DNA of 64,000 nt. Origin: Salinibacterium sp. SWN167 (GTDB taxonomy: Bacteria; Actinomycetota; Actinomycetes; Actinomycetales; Microbacteriaceae). The position numbers and the translations under genes are program-made. Shown here one piece after another: positions 1-7,530 of this stretch (the first letter of the stretch is position 1; each line of letters opens with the position of its first letter). The stretch covers positions 127,399 through 191,398 of the forward strand of contig NZ_JADYWU010000003.1 of assembly GCF_015864665.1 (NCBI RefSeq), read 5' to 3'. The notes beneath the pieces were generated by a model. That model had not been told where the DNA came from and did not search any database. It worked only from the letters and a program-made list of their open reading frames with translations.

Positions 1-1468
1 GTTCAACGAAGATCACTCGCTTGGGCACTTTGAATTTGGCGAGACTTGCCCGCGCAAACTCGAGAACGTCGGTCTCGTCGGTCGATGCTCCTGATCGCAC
101 GACCACCCAGGCGATAGCGACCTCGCCCCACGTTTCGTCGGGAACCCCAACGACAGCAACGTCGGCAATCGCCGGATGCCCGAAGAGCACGCCTTCGATC
201 TCGGCGGGGGCGACAGATTCTCCCCCGGTGATGAAGATGTCTTTGAGACGGTCGAGCACGCGATAGTAGCCCTCCGCGTCGCGACTGACGAGATCGCCGG
301 TTGCCAGCCAGCCGTTGCGGAGCGCGAGCGCTGTAGCTTCGGGGGCACGAAAGTAGCCGCTGAAAACTCCGGGACCGTGCACGAGCAATTCGCCCTGGCC
401 TTCGCCCTCGATACGTTCTCCCGTCACGGGGTCGGCGATATCGACATCCACGTGAGGGTAGGGCTTGCCTGCAGAACCGATGCGGGTGCGTGCTTCTTCA
501 TCGGGCAGGCACAGCACGTTGGGCGCCGCTTCGGTGAGGCCATAACCCTGAGTGAGGGCGACGCCGCGGCTGTGCCAGACGCGCAAGAGCGGTTCGGGCA
601 TCGGGGCTCCGCCGACAATGGCGTGGGCAAGGCTTGAGAGATCGCTTGAGGCGAATCGCGGATGCTGCGAGAGGATCAAGTAGTTGGCGGGCACACCCAT
701 CATCGTGGTGATGCGACGGTCGGCGATGAGCTGCAGCACTCGGGCCGGATCAAATGTGCGCTCGAGAACGACGGTCGCGCCCATCCACCAGGCCAGCAGC
801 GGCTGGATGTTCCAGCCACCGACGTGGTACTGCGGCATGACGGCGAGCACGGTGTCAGCACTCGTAATCTCGGCCGTGCGCGAGAGCGAGAGGTTGGTCC
901 AGAAGCAATTGGCGTGGCTGAGAATAGCGCCCTTGGCCTGATCGAGGGTTCCCGACGTGAAAATGATGAGCAGAGGATCGTCGTCGCGCACGGCACGTCG
1001 CACGGGGTCGACGCTCGCGTGCTGGAGCGGGGCGACAATGTCGCGTTCAATACCGTGAGTGCCGAGGATGCCGCGAGCGATTGGTGCAATGAGGCGGTCG
1101 GTGGCGAGGGTTGCCAGGGTCGCGAACTCGTCCTCAACGAGCAGCAGTGCGGGGTCTGCCTGTTCGAGCTGTTGCGCGATCTCCCGCGGCGACAACCGCC
1201 ACGAGAGCGGAACGAGCACGAGCCCAGCCTTGGCGCACGCGAAGAACACGACGACGTGGTCCGAGCTATTGCCCGTGATGGTGGCGATGCGATCGCCAAC
1301 ACCGTAGCCGCCATCGAGGAAGGCTTCGGCGAGCGCCGTAGCCCGATCATCCAGTTGGCGGTAGGTCAGCACGACACCGCGGTCATCGACAGCAACTCTG
1401 TCTGGCGTCGCGAGTGCGCGGTCGGCGGTCCACCGCCCTAGCGTGTGTAGCCCTTCAGACTGGGTCAT
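1..1468 (-). CDS. Acyl-CoA synthetase (AMP-forming, FadD/MenE-like), C-terminus cut by window edge
   Basis: ANL-superfamily ligase that would activate a carboxylic acid with ATP and join it to CoA in the cytoplasm. About 489 codons are visible from the ATG at 1466-1468. The last visible residues (AKFKVPKRVIFVE) are the C-terminal segment before the catalytic Lys region, so few residues are missing. Visible landmarks are the GYGLTEA adenylate motif, the ATGDL motif and DRLKDIFITGGE. The P-loop (A3) reads FTSGTLDQAKG, where the family has (Y/F)TSGTTGxPKG, an odd substitution. The start overlaps the stop of the upstream Liv permease (ATGA), so it is the last gene of the transporter operon. That context suggests activation of an acid imported by the transporter. 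The substrate is unknown; family assignment is firm. Confidence 0.9.
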   Translation of the reverse strand, partial: MTQSEGLHTLGRWTADRALATPDRVAVDDRGVVLTYRQLDDRATALAEAFLDGGYGVGDRIATITGNSSDHVVVFFACAKAGLVLVPLSWRLSPREIAQQLEQADPALLLVEDEFATLATLATDRLIAPIARGILGTHGIERDIVAPLQHASVDPVRRAVRDDDPLLIIFTSGTLDQAKGAILSHANCFWTNLSLSRTAEITSADTVLAVMPQYHVGGWNIQPLLAWWMGATVVLERTFDPARVLQLIADRRITTMMGVPANYLILSQHPRFASSDLSSLAHAIVGGAPMPEPLLRVWHSRGVALTQGYGLTEAAPNVLCLPDEEARTRIGSAGKPYPHVDVDIADPVTGERIEGEGQGELLVHGPGVFSGYFRAPEATALALRNGWLATGDLVSRDAEGYYRVLDRLKDIFITGGESVAPAEIEGVLFGHPAIADVAVVGVPDETWGEVAIAWVVVRSGASTDETDVLEFARASLAKFKVPKRVIFVE

Positions 1469-2544
1469 TCCGCCTCCTCAAGCAGCTTGCGCTCTGACGG
1501 TGTGGCAGAGGTGCCTGTGGAGAGGCGCTTCACCGCACCGGCGATTCCTCCGGGAAGGAACAACACCACAAGGATAAACAGGGTGCCGAGAATAAAGAGC
1601 GGTTCGGAGAGAGGAATGCGCAAGATTGCCGGAAGTCCGTCGATGGCATCCGAGCTGGCCAGAGCCGTGAGGCGCTGATCGAGCAGGGTATAGATGATGC
1701 CGCCGACGATTGCACCCCAGCGCGAGCCGACACCTCCGAGCACAACAATCACCAGGATCGTGAGCGTGAAGTCAGCCGAGGTTGCCCGCGGTGTTGTGCC
1801 GCTCTGCAGCAGCAAGTGCACCATTCCCACGAGCGAGGCCAGCACAGAGGCGATGACAAACGCCATGAGCTTCACGCCGAAGGGACGGAGGCCGAGCACC
1901 CGCACGCGCAACTCGTTTTCGCGGGTTGCTGTCACAGCATGACCGGCACGGGAGTTTTCGAACCACGCGACAACCACGAACACCACGACGAGCAGTGCGA
2001 GTGAGAGCCAGTACAGGTTACGGGTGTTAACCACTCCGATGAAGAAATCTGGGATGTGCTCGGTGTCGAGTCGCAACCCTTCCTCACCGCCCGTGAGGCC
2101 GGGGTTGCGTCGCACGAGCACGTTGCCGGCTTGAGCGAAGGCGAGCGTCACCATGGCAAAGGAGATCCCCGTGACACGCAGACTCAGCGAACCCAGAAGA
2201 TACGCGGCGGCAATGACAACCGCGAGAGTGAGCCCGAGAGCGGGAATCAGTGTCAGTTCGGTCTGCTGCAGCACGATGCCGAGACCATAGGCACCGAGCG
2301 CGAAGTACAGCGCGTGGCCGAAGGACAGCATCCCTGCCGTGCCAAAGAGCAAGTGGTAGCTGAGCGCCAGCGACGCAAAGAGCAAAGCGAGCGCGAGCAG
2401 TTGAAGCGTGCCAGGCGTGTAGGTTGCGCCCGGCAGCACGCCGGGGATCGAAAGGTTGAGCAGTGGCAGCAGTGCGGCTACGACGACGAGAACGCCGCCG
2501 ACGATCCACCAGGTGCGCTGACTCAGGTTTGCGAGCGACTTCAT
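1465..2544 (-). CDS. Branched-chain amino acid-type ABC transporter permease (LivM-like)
   Basis: Polytopic inner-membrane permease of 359 residues, one of the two membrane subunits of a LivFGHMK-type importer. Hydrophobic segments run through the whole chain. The conserved cytoplasmic loop with the REN and GVKLMAF elements, and the stretch VLGGVGSRWGAIVGG that contacts the ATPase, are present. Its start overlaps the LivH-like stop by four bases, and its stop overlaps the acyl-CoA synthetase start, so the genes are translationally coupled. The hydrophilic C-terminal tail (about 25 residues) is typical. Members of this family also carry urea, amides and aromatic or short organic acids, and the linked CoA ligase favours an organic acid here (inference). 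Confidence 0.93.
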   Translation of the reverse strand: MKSLANLSQRTWWIVGGVLVVVAALLPLLNLSIPGVLPGATYTPGTLQLLALALLFASLALSYHLLFGTAGMLSFGHALYFALGAYGLGIVLQQTELTLIPALGLTLAVVIAAAYLLGSLSLRVTGISFAMVTLAFAQAGNVLVRRNPGLTGGEEGLRLDTEHIPDFFIGVVNTRNLYWLSLALLVVVFVVVAWFENSRAGHAVTATRENELRVRVLGLRPFGVKLMAFVIASVLASLVGMVHLLLQSGTTPRATSADFTLTILVIVVLGGVGSRWGAIVGGIIYTLLDQRLTALASSDAIDGLPAILRIPLSEPLFILGTLFILVVLFLPGGIAGAVKRLSTGTSATPSERKLLEEAE

Positions 2545-3416
2545 GCTTTCTTCCCCAAGATTCCGGTTGGGCGCACCAACAAGACGACGGCGAGCAGGAG
2601 AACGACCATGAGGTCACCTGTTCCACCCCAGAAGTAATTGGCAAACTGCTGCAGGATGGCGACCACCACCGACGCGATAGCGGCGCCAGCGAGTGAACCC
2701 AGGCCACCGATCACGGTGACAATGAACGCGAAGATCAGTAGCGATCCGCCGAGCTGGGGCGAAACGTAGCCGAAGTAGTGCGAGGCAAGGACGCCACCCA
2801 AACCGGCGGCAGCGCCACCGATCGCGAACACGACCGTGAAGGCTTTGCGCACATCGATACCGAGCGCCGTGACCATGGATCGGTTTTCAACACCGGCCCG
2901 AATGATGAGGCCGAAGCGGGTGTAGCGCAAGAAGGCAACGATTCCGAGCAGCACGAGCACTGCCGCCCCGATCATCAAGAACCGGTCGTTGGGAACGCGT
3001 GCCCCCAAGATCTCAGTGGTCTGCGACAACCACGGAGGTGCTGTCACGTAGATCGGGTCGGTACCCCAGATGCCCTCAAAGAGAGCAACCGTCGCGAGCG
3101 CCAAACCGACCGTCACGAGCACTTGTTCGATATGCCGGTTGTAGAGGCGTCGGATGAGCAGAAACTCGGTCGCGGCAGCAACAGCAGCGCCGACGACCAT
3201 TCCGAGCAGCATCGAGGCGATGAGGGTGCCCCAGCTTTCGCCGCCCATCCGTCTCGATAGCTCCCAGCCGGCAAATGCACCAAGCGTGAGGAAGGAACCG
3301 TGCGCAAAGTTCAGCACGCCCATGAGGCCGTAAATCAGCGAGAGACCGGATGCGACCAGGAAGTAGAGCGCACCGAGGCCGAGTCCTGTAATGAGCAGGA
3401 GAATTATGGTGCTCAC
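2541..3416 (-). CDS. Branched-chain amino acid-type ABC transporter permease (LivH-like)
   Basis: Second membrane subunit of the importer, 291 residues, with about eight hydrophobic segments. Signature elements of LivH are visible: GLSLIYGLMGVLNFAHGSF near the N-terminus, RAGVENR in the mid-cytoplasmic loop, and VIGGLGSLAGA before the last helices. It overlaps both neighbours by four bases (LivF-like upstream, LivM-like downstream), so subunits are made in sequence from one mRNA. Length is normal for the family, with no sign of damage. Confidence 0.94.
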   Translation of the reverse strand: MSTIILLLITGLGLGALYFLVASGLSLIYGLMGVLNFAHGSFLTLGAFAGWELSRRMGGESWGTLIASMLLGMVVGAAVAAATEFLLIRRLYNRHIEQVLVTVGLALATVALFEGIWGTDPIYVTAPPWLSQTTEILGARVPNDRFLMIGAAVLVLLGIVAFLRYTRFGLIIRAGVENRSMVTALGIDVRKAFTVVFAIGGAAAGLGGVLASHYFGYVSPQLGGSLLIFAFIVTVIGGLGSLAGAAIASVVVAILQQFANYFWGGTGDLMVVLLLAVVLLVRPTGILGKKA

Positions 3417-4120
3417 GCGACCCCCAACAATTCTTTCGTGAGGGCTTCGTTGCCCAAGAGTTCTTCGGCGCTGCCGTCGTAGACCACTCGACCGCCTTCG
3501 AGCACGATCGCTTTGTCGGCGAGCATCCGCACGACCTGCAAGTTTTGTTCCACCAAGAGCACCGGCACTGTTTGAGCGGCACGTTCGAGTGCTTTCGCGA
3601 CATCCATCACGATCAATGGCGCCAGGCCCTTGGTCGGTTCGTCGACGAGGAGGACCCTGTTGTCGTTCACGAGCGCTCGTGCCAGTGACACCATCTGCTG
3701 CTGGCCACCCGAGAGGGTGCCGGCAAGCTGACCGGCCCGCGCAATGAGGTCCGGAAAAAGTTCTTCTATGAGTTGGCGGTTCGGCGTGGAATCACGCTCA
3801 GCCAAACGGAGATTCTCGTTCACGGTGAGCGAGGCAAAGACTTCGCGGTCTTCGGGAACATAACCAACGCCCCGCTGCACGATGCGGTGAGTCGGTTCGC
3901 GATCAACGCGCTCCCCCGCAATCGTTACTTCACCCGAGCGCTCAATGAGGCCCATGATGGCGCGCAGCGTGCTTGTCTTACCGACACCATTGCGGCCGAG
4001 AAGCGCCGTCACGCCGACGGGGAGCATCTCAAAGCTCACGTCCTCGACCACTTGCTGACCTTCGATGCTGGCGTTCAAACCAGCGACCGTCAGAATCGAC
4101 TCGGTCACACTGTTGGTCAT
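3413..4120 (-). CDS. Branched-chain amino acid-type ABC transporter ATP-binding protein (LivF-like)
   Basis: Cytoplasmic ATPase subunit of 235 residues. Walker A is GRNGVGKTS (residues 42-50), the signature is LSGGQ (136-140), Walker B is VLLVDEP (156-162) and the switch histidine is replaced by VEQN, as is usual in LivF. The start codon overlaps the stop of the LivG-like gene (ATGA). It pairs with the LivG-like ATPase as a heterodimer to drive the LivH/LivM-like permeases. Confidence 0.94.
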   Translation of the reverse strand: MTNSVTESILTVAGLNASIEGQQVVEDVSFEMLPVGVTALLGRNGVGKTSTLRAIMGLIERSGEVTIAGERVDREPTHRIVQRGVGYVPEDREVFASLTVNENLRLAERDSTPNRQLIEELFPDLIARAGQLAGTLSGGQQQMVSLARALVNDNRVLLVDEPTKGLAPLIVMDVAKALERAAQTVPVLLVEQNLQVVRMLADKAIVLEGGRVVYDGSAEELLGNEALTKELLGVA

Positions 4121-4872
4121 AGTGGCGCCCCCAAATAGGCCTTCTGCACCGCTTCGTCTGCCATGACGGCATCCGGGGTGTCACACGCGAGCAAACTGCC
4201 ATGGTGCATAACGGCGACTCGGTCGACCAGGCCGAGCACGACATCCATGTGATGTTCGACCATAAGCACGGTGCGACCCGACTGATGAACCTGACGAATC
4301 ACTTCGGTGAGCCCGGCAACGTCGCCCGAAGCGACACCGGCCATCGGCTCGTCGAGCAGGATGACGCTGGGATCGGTAGCCAACAACATGGCGATTTCGA
4401 GCTTGCGCTTGTCACCGTGCGACAGCACCCCCGCCTCCGTAGCGGCGTGGTGGCTGAGCCCGACTTCGTCGAGGCGAGCTCGAGCAATTGTGGTCGCTTT
4501 GTCGTGCGACCGCGGAAAGCGCAGTACCGAGGTGGCACCGCCCAGCTTCACTTGAGCGGCGAGGCGCACGTTCTCCAGCGCACTGAGCGCCGGGAAGAGG
4601 CTGGATGTTTGAAAGGTTCTGCCGAGCCCAGCCCGGGCCCGCGCATCAATGGTCTGATTCGTGACATCACGCCCTTCAAGAGTGACGGCTCCCGTCGTGG
4701 GAGTCATCACCCCCGAGATGAGATTGAAGAGCGTGGTTTTTCCGGCCCCATTCGGGCCGATCACGCCGAGCATCTCACCCTGGGCGATCGAGAGGGACAC
4801 GTCATCGATGATGACGGCTCCCCCGATCGTGAGGGCAAGGTGCTCGACCGTGAGCACGGGCTGGTTCGACAT
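4117..4872 (-). CDS. Branched-chain amino acid-type ABC transporter ATP-binding protein (LivG-like)
   Basis: Cytoplasmic ATPase subunit, 251 residues. Walker A GPNGAGKT (39-46), the LivG-type signature LSHGDKRKLEIA (150-161), Walker B ILLDEP (171-176) and the H-loop VEHHMD (205-210) are all intact. It lies 14 bases after the binding-protein stop and overlaps the LivF-like gene by four bases. The signature variant (LSHG instead of LSGG) is normal for LivG members. Confidence 0.94.
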   Translation of the reverse strand: MSNQPVLTVEHLALTIGGAVIIDDVSLSIAQGEMLGVIGPNGAGKTTLFNLISGVMTPTTGAVTLEGRDVTNQTIDARARAGLGRTFQTSSLFPALSALENVRLAAQVKLGGATSVLRFPRSHDKATTIARARLDEVGLSHHAATEAGVLSHGDKRKLEIAMLLATDPSVILLDEPMAGVASGDVAGLTEVIRQVHQSGRTVLMVEHHMDVVLGLVDRVAVMHHGSLLACDTPDAVMADEAVQKAYLGAPL

Positions 4873-4886
4873 AGTTCTCTAGGTAC

Positions 4887-6077
4887 TTACTCTGCGATGG
4901 GCGGGGTTACGGCGTCAGCATCAACGGCCGTGACGAGCTCAGGAATCCACGAGTCGCCATCGGCAACAAGCGACACCTGGAACATCGGCTGGATCATCGC
5001 GTGGTCTTCAGCACGAACCGTGATCGATCCCTTGACGGAATCGAAGGTCCAGCCTTCGAGCGCGGCGATCATAGCGTCGACATCGTCGCCACCTTCACGC
5101 ACTGCCTGAACAACCATCTGAGCGGCAACGAAGCCGTCGGGCGAGAACAGGTCGGCCTGCTTGCCCTCTGCTTCGAGGTAGCTGACCATCGCGCTGTTGG
5201 CGTCATTGTCGGTTGCTCCTGCAAAGTAGTGGTTGAGGAAGCTGATCTGGTCGCTCGCGGCGCCGTAAGCGCCATAGGTCGAGATGTCACCAAGACCGGT
5301 TGCGACAGGAACGCTGTCGAACACGCCCTGCTGGCTGAGTGCCTCCCACATTGCCCCCGAGGTTGCTCCGGCCCACGCGACGAACACGAGGTCAGGCTGA
5401 GCATCAACGATCTGCTGCGCGAAAGGGGTGAACTCGGTGGCATCTTCGGGAACAAGCAGGCTCGTCACGTCAGCGCCCTGGCCTCCAAGAACAGCGGTTG
5501 CTGCCGCTACGTTGCCCTGACCGAAAGCGGTGTCCTGAGCGAAGACCAGAACGGACTGGCCTGCCGGGTCACCGATGAAGGTACCGGCGGTTGCGACGTC
5601 TTGGTAGCTCTGACGACCCGAGCGGAACGTGTAGTCGTTCACGCCAGTGATGCCGTCAGCCGCGGCCGGCCCTGAAATGTAGAGAACCTTGTTCTGCTCG
5701 GCTTGCTCAGCAAGCGCGAGTGCGATTCCCGACGAGACCGTGCCGATGATGATCTTCTGGCCTTGGCCAATCACATCTTTCGCTGCCGTGACGGCTTTGT
5801 CAGCGTCGCCAGCGTCATCCGTGATTTCGATGTTTAGCTCGCGACCATCGACGGTGCCTGTTCCGTCGGTGGCGTAATCGAGACCAGCGTCGAAGCCGGC
5901 GAGGTAGGCCTCACCGTAGGCCGCGAGGGGGCCAGTTTGGGAAGTGATGATGGAGATGTCGACGGGGGCGAGTTCATCGCCGCCAGTTCCGCCGTCAGTA
6001 CTGGGGGCACAGCCCGCCAGTGTGAGTGCAACCGTCGCAATTAACGCCGGAGCGAGGTACTTTTTACTGACCCGCAT
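4887..6077 (-). CDS. Liv-type ABC transporter substrate-binding lipoprotein
   Basis: Solute-binding protein of 396 residues, first gene of the transporter operon. The N-terminus is a lipoprotein signal with lipobox LAGC (Cys near residue 23), so it is anchored to the outer face of the membrane. The mature part is a type I periplasmic-binding fold (Peripla_BP_6): ITSQTGPLAAYGEAYLAG near the start and DAFGQGNV-like hinge elements in the middle. The start is the ATG at 6075-6077, about 8 bases after GGAAAGG. A TTGACA-17-TAGGCT promoter and an inverted repeat lie just upstream. The ligand cannot be named from sequence; the linked CoA ligase and divergent thiolase suggest an organic acid rather than leucine (inference). 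Confidence 0.92.
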   Translation of the reverse strand: MRVSKKYLAPALIATVALTLAGCAPSTDGGTGGDELAPVDISIITSQTGPLAAYGEAYLAGFDAGLDYATDGTGTVDGRELNIEITDDAGDADKAVTAAKDVIGQGQKIIIGTVSSGIALALAEQAEQNKVLYISGPAAADGITGVNDYTFRSGRQSYQDVATAGTFIGDPAGQSVLVFAQDTAFGQGNVAAATAVLGGQGADVTSLLVPEDATEFTPFAQQIVDAQPDLVFVAWAGATSGAMWEALSQQGVFDSVPVATGLGDISTYGAYGAASDQISFLNHYFAGATDNDANSAMVSYLEAEGKQADLFSPDGFVAAQMVVQAVREGGDDVDAMIAALEGWTFDSVKGSITVRAEDHAMIQPMFQVSLVADGDSWIPELVTAVDADAVTPPIAE

Positions 6078-6114
6078 GATGGGACCTTTCCTGCTGCCTT
6101 AGGAGGATTGTGAT

Positions 6115-6139
6115 CTGAACCTGAGACCCGGTTCAGGTT
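6115..6139. promoter_or_regulatory. Candidate operator: nested inverted repeats at the liv-operon transcription start
   Basis: Perfect arms CTGAACC (6115-6121) and GGTTCAG (6130-6136) are separated by 8 bases. A second overlapping pair, AACCTGA (6118-6124) and TCAGGTT (6133-6139), uses the same bases. The repeat lies immediately downstream of the -10 hexamer of the minus-strand promoter, where a bound repressor would block initiation or elongation. The regulator is not encoded in the window; a TetR- or GntR-type protein is a guess. Confidence 0.6.
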
Positions 6140-6145
6140 TCATGT

Positions 6146-6174
6146 AGCCTATGGTTGCGCAACCGCGCTGTCAA
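6146..6174 (-). promoter_or_regulatory. Strong sigma-70-type promoter of the binding protein/liv/CoA-ligase operon
   Basis: On the minus strand a consensus -35 TTGACA (6174-6169) is followed by a 17-base spacer and a TAGGCT -10 (6151-6146, TAnnnT class). The spacer contains a perfect 12-base palindrome GGTTGCGCAACC (6153-6164), a second possible binding site that would also cover the 5' flank of the divergent thiolase gene. Confidence 0.7.
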
Positions 6175-6204
6175 CAACGGCGCCCAAACAAAGGAGTTTG
6201 CACA

Positions 6205-7401
6205 GTGGCCAACACCCCCGCACCCAATGACGTAGTGATCCTCTCTGCGACACGCACCCCACAAGGGAAACTGCGCGGACAGCTCGCTTCGCTCACCGCC
6301 GTCGAGCTAGGTGCAATCGCACTTCGAGCCGCCGTTGAACGCTCCGGCGTGGATGTCGACGCCATCGATCAGGTGATCTTCGGACAAGTGATCCAGGCCG
6401 GCGCTGGCCAAAACCCCGCCCGCCAGACCTCCATCGCGGCAGGCCTCGCCTGGAAAACCCCGGCCGTCACCGTCAACAAGGTCTGCCTCTCCGGACTTGC
6501 CGCCATTGTGGATGCTGCGCGCCTCATCCGTCTCGGAGAAGCCAACGTGGTAGCTGCCGGCGGCCAAGAATCAATGACCAATGCCCCTCACGTACTCCCC
6601 GGGTCACGCCTGGGTTGGGCGTACGGAACCGTGTCAGCACTCGACACCGCAGCCCACGACGCCCTCACAGATGCCTTCGATGCTGAGTCGATGGGCGCAA
6701 GTACCGAACGCCACAACGGACGCCTCGAGATCGGTCGCACCGAACAGGACGAGATCGCAGCCGCCTCGCACCAGCGGGCAGCCGCCGCCATTGACGCCGG
6801 AGTATTTGCCGACGAGATCGTGCCGGTCACGATCCCCCAGCGCAAGGGTGACGACCTCGTTCTCGACACCGATGAGGGCGTTCGCGCCAACACCACCGTC
6901 GAAACCCTTGCTGGGTTGCGGCCCGCCTTCGACCCCGAAGGCACCATCACTGCAGGCAACTCGTCGCCACTGAGCGACGGTGCTTCTGCCGTGATTCTGG
7001 CCAGCCGTTCGTGGGCCGAAGAGCACGATCTTCCGTGGCTTGCGGTGCTCGACCGCTCGGGTCACGTTGCCGGCCCCGATAACTCGTTGCACTCGCAGCC
7101 TGCTCGCGCGATCGCGGCAGCCCTCAACAACGCGGGTTGGACGGCCGACGACCTCGACTTCGCCGAAATTAACGAAGCCTTTGCCGCGGTAAGCCTGCGC
7201 TCAACGGCCGAGCTTGGGTTGAGCCACGACATCGTAAACATCCACGGCGGCGCTATTGCGATCGGCCACCCGGTCGGAGCATCCGGTGCTCGCCTCGTCG
7301 TTCATGCCGCGCACGAGCTGGCACGCCGCGGCTCAGGCCGCGCTGCCGTCGCTCTCTGTGGCGGTGGCGGTCAGGGCGACGCGCTGCTGCTCACGCGCTA
7401 A
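6205..7401 (+). CDS. Acetyl-CoA acetyltransferase (thiolase)
   Basis: Thiolase of 398 residues that would cleave 3-ketoacyl-CoA with CoA, or run the reverse condensation. The GTG at 6205 is chosen because AAAGGAG lies about 8 bases upstream; the open frame continues to an earlier start without a ribosome site. Catalytic residues are visible: Cys94 in NKVCLSG, the NEAFA segment, the GHPVGASGAR histidine motif and the second Cys in LCGGGGQG near the C-terminus. It is divergent from the liv/CoA-ligase operon and shares its regulatory region, which suggests a joint role in uptake, activation and thiolytic breakdown of an acid. Confidence 0.92.
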   Translation: MANTPAPNDVVILSATRTPQGKLRGQLASLTAVELGAIALRAAVERSGVDVDAIDQVIFGQVIQAGAGQNPARQTSIAAGLAWKTPAVTVNKVCLSGLAAIVDAARLIRLGEANVVAAGGQESMTNAPHVLPGSRLGWAYGTVSALDTAAHDALTDAFDAESMGASTERHNGRLEIGRTEQDEIAAASHQRAAAAIDAGVFADEIVPVTIPQRKGDDLVLDTDEGVRANTTVETLAGLRPAFDPEGTITAGNSSPLSDGASAVILASRSWAEEHDLPWLAVLDRSGHVAGPDNSLHSQPARAIAAALNNAGWTADDLDFAEINEAFAAVSLRSTAELGLSHDIVNIHGGAIAIGHPVGASGARLVVHAAHELARRGSGRAAVALCGGGGQGDALLLTR

Positions 7402-7410
7402 AGCTGCCTA

Positions 7411-7444
7411 GCTGTGGTCGCGTTCAGTCGAACGCGACCACAGC
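7411..7444 (+). terminator. Perfect 15-bp hairpin after the thiolase gene
   Basis: Arms GCTGTGGTCGCGTTC (7411-7425) and GAACGCGACCACAGC (7430-7444) pair perfectly around a 4-base loop. It lies 10 bases after the thiolase stop, between convergent genes. There is no T tract on either side, so it would be a U-less actinobacterial-type terminator or an mRNA-end stabiliser, usable in both directions. Confidence 0.6.
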
Positions 7445-7476
7445 GCCAGCCAGAGCCTCTGACTTAGCTAATACAG

Positions 7477-7530
7477 CCCGCTTCGCTAGAACGGCCCGCT
7501 TCGCTAGAACGGCCCGCTTCGCTAGAACGG
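7477..7530. repeat. Three perfect tandem copies of an 18-bp unit at the 3' end of the site-2 protease gene
   Basis: The unit CCCGCTTCGCTAGAACGG occurs at 7477-7494, 7495-7512 and 7513-7530 without a mismatch. The copy at 7513-7530 contains the natural TAG stop (7522-7524) and the codons for the last two residues (Pro-Phe) of the minus-strand protease. Because 18 is a multiple of three, the other copies repeat Pro-Phe-stop in the same frame. This looks like a recent slippage duplication of the gene terminus. Confidence 0.9.
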
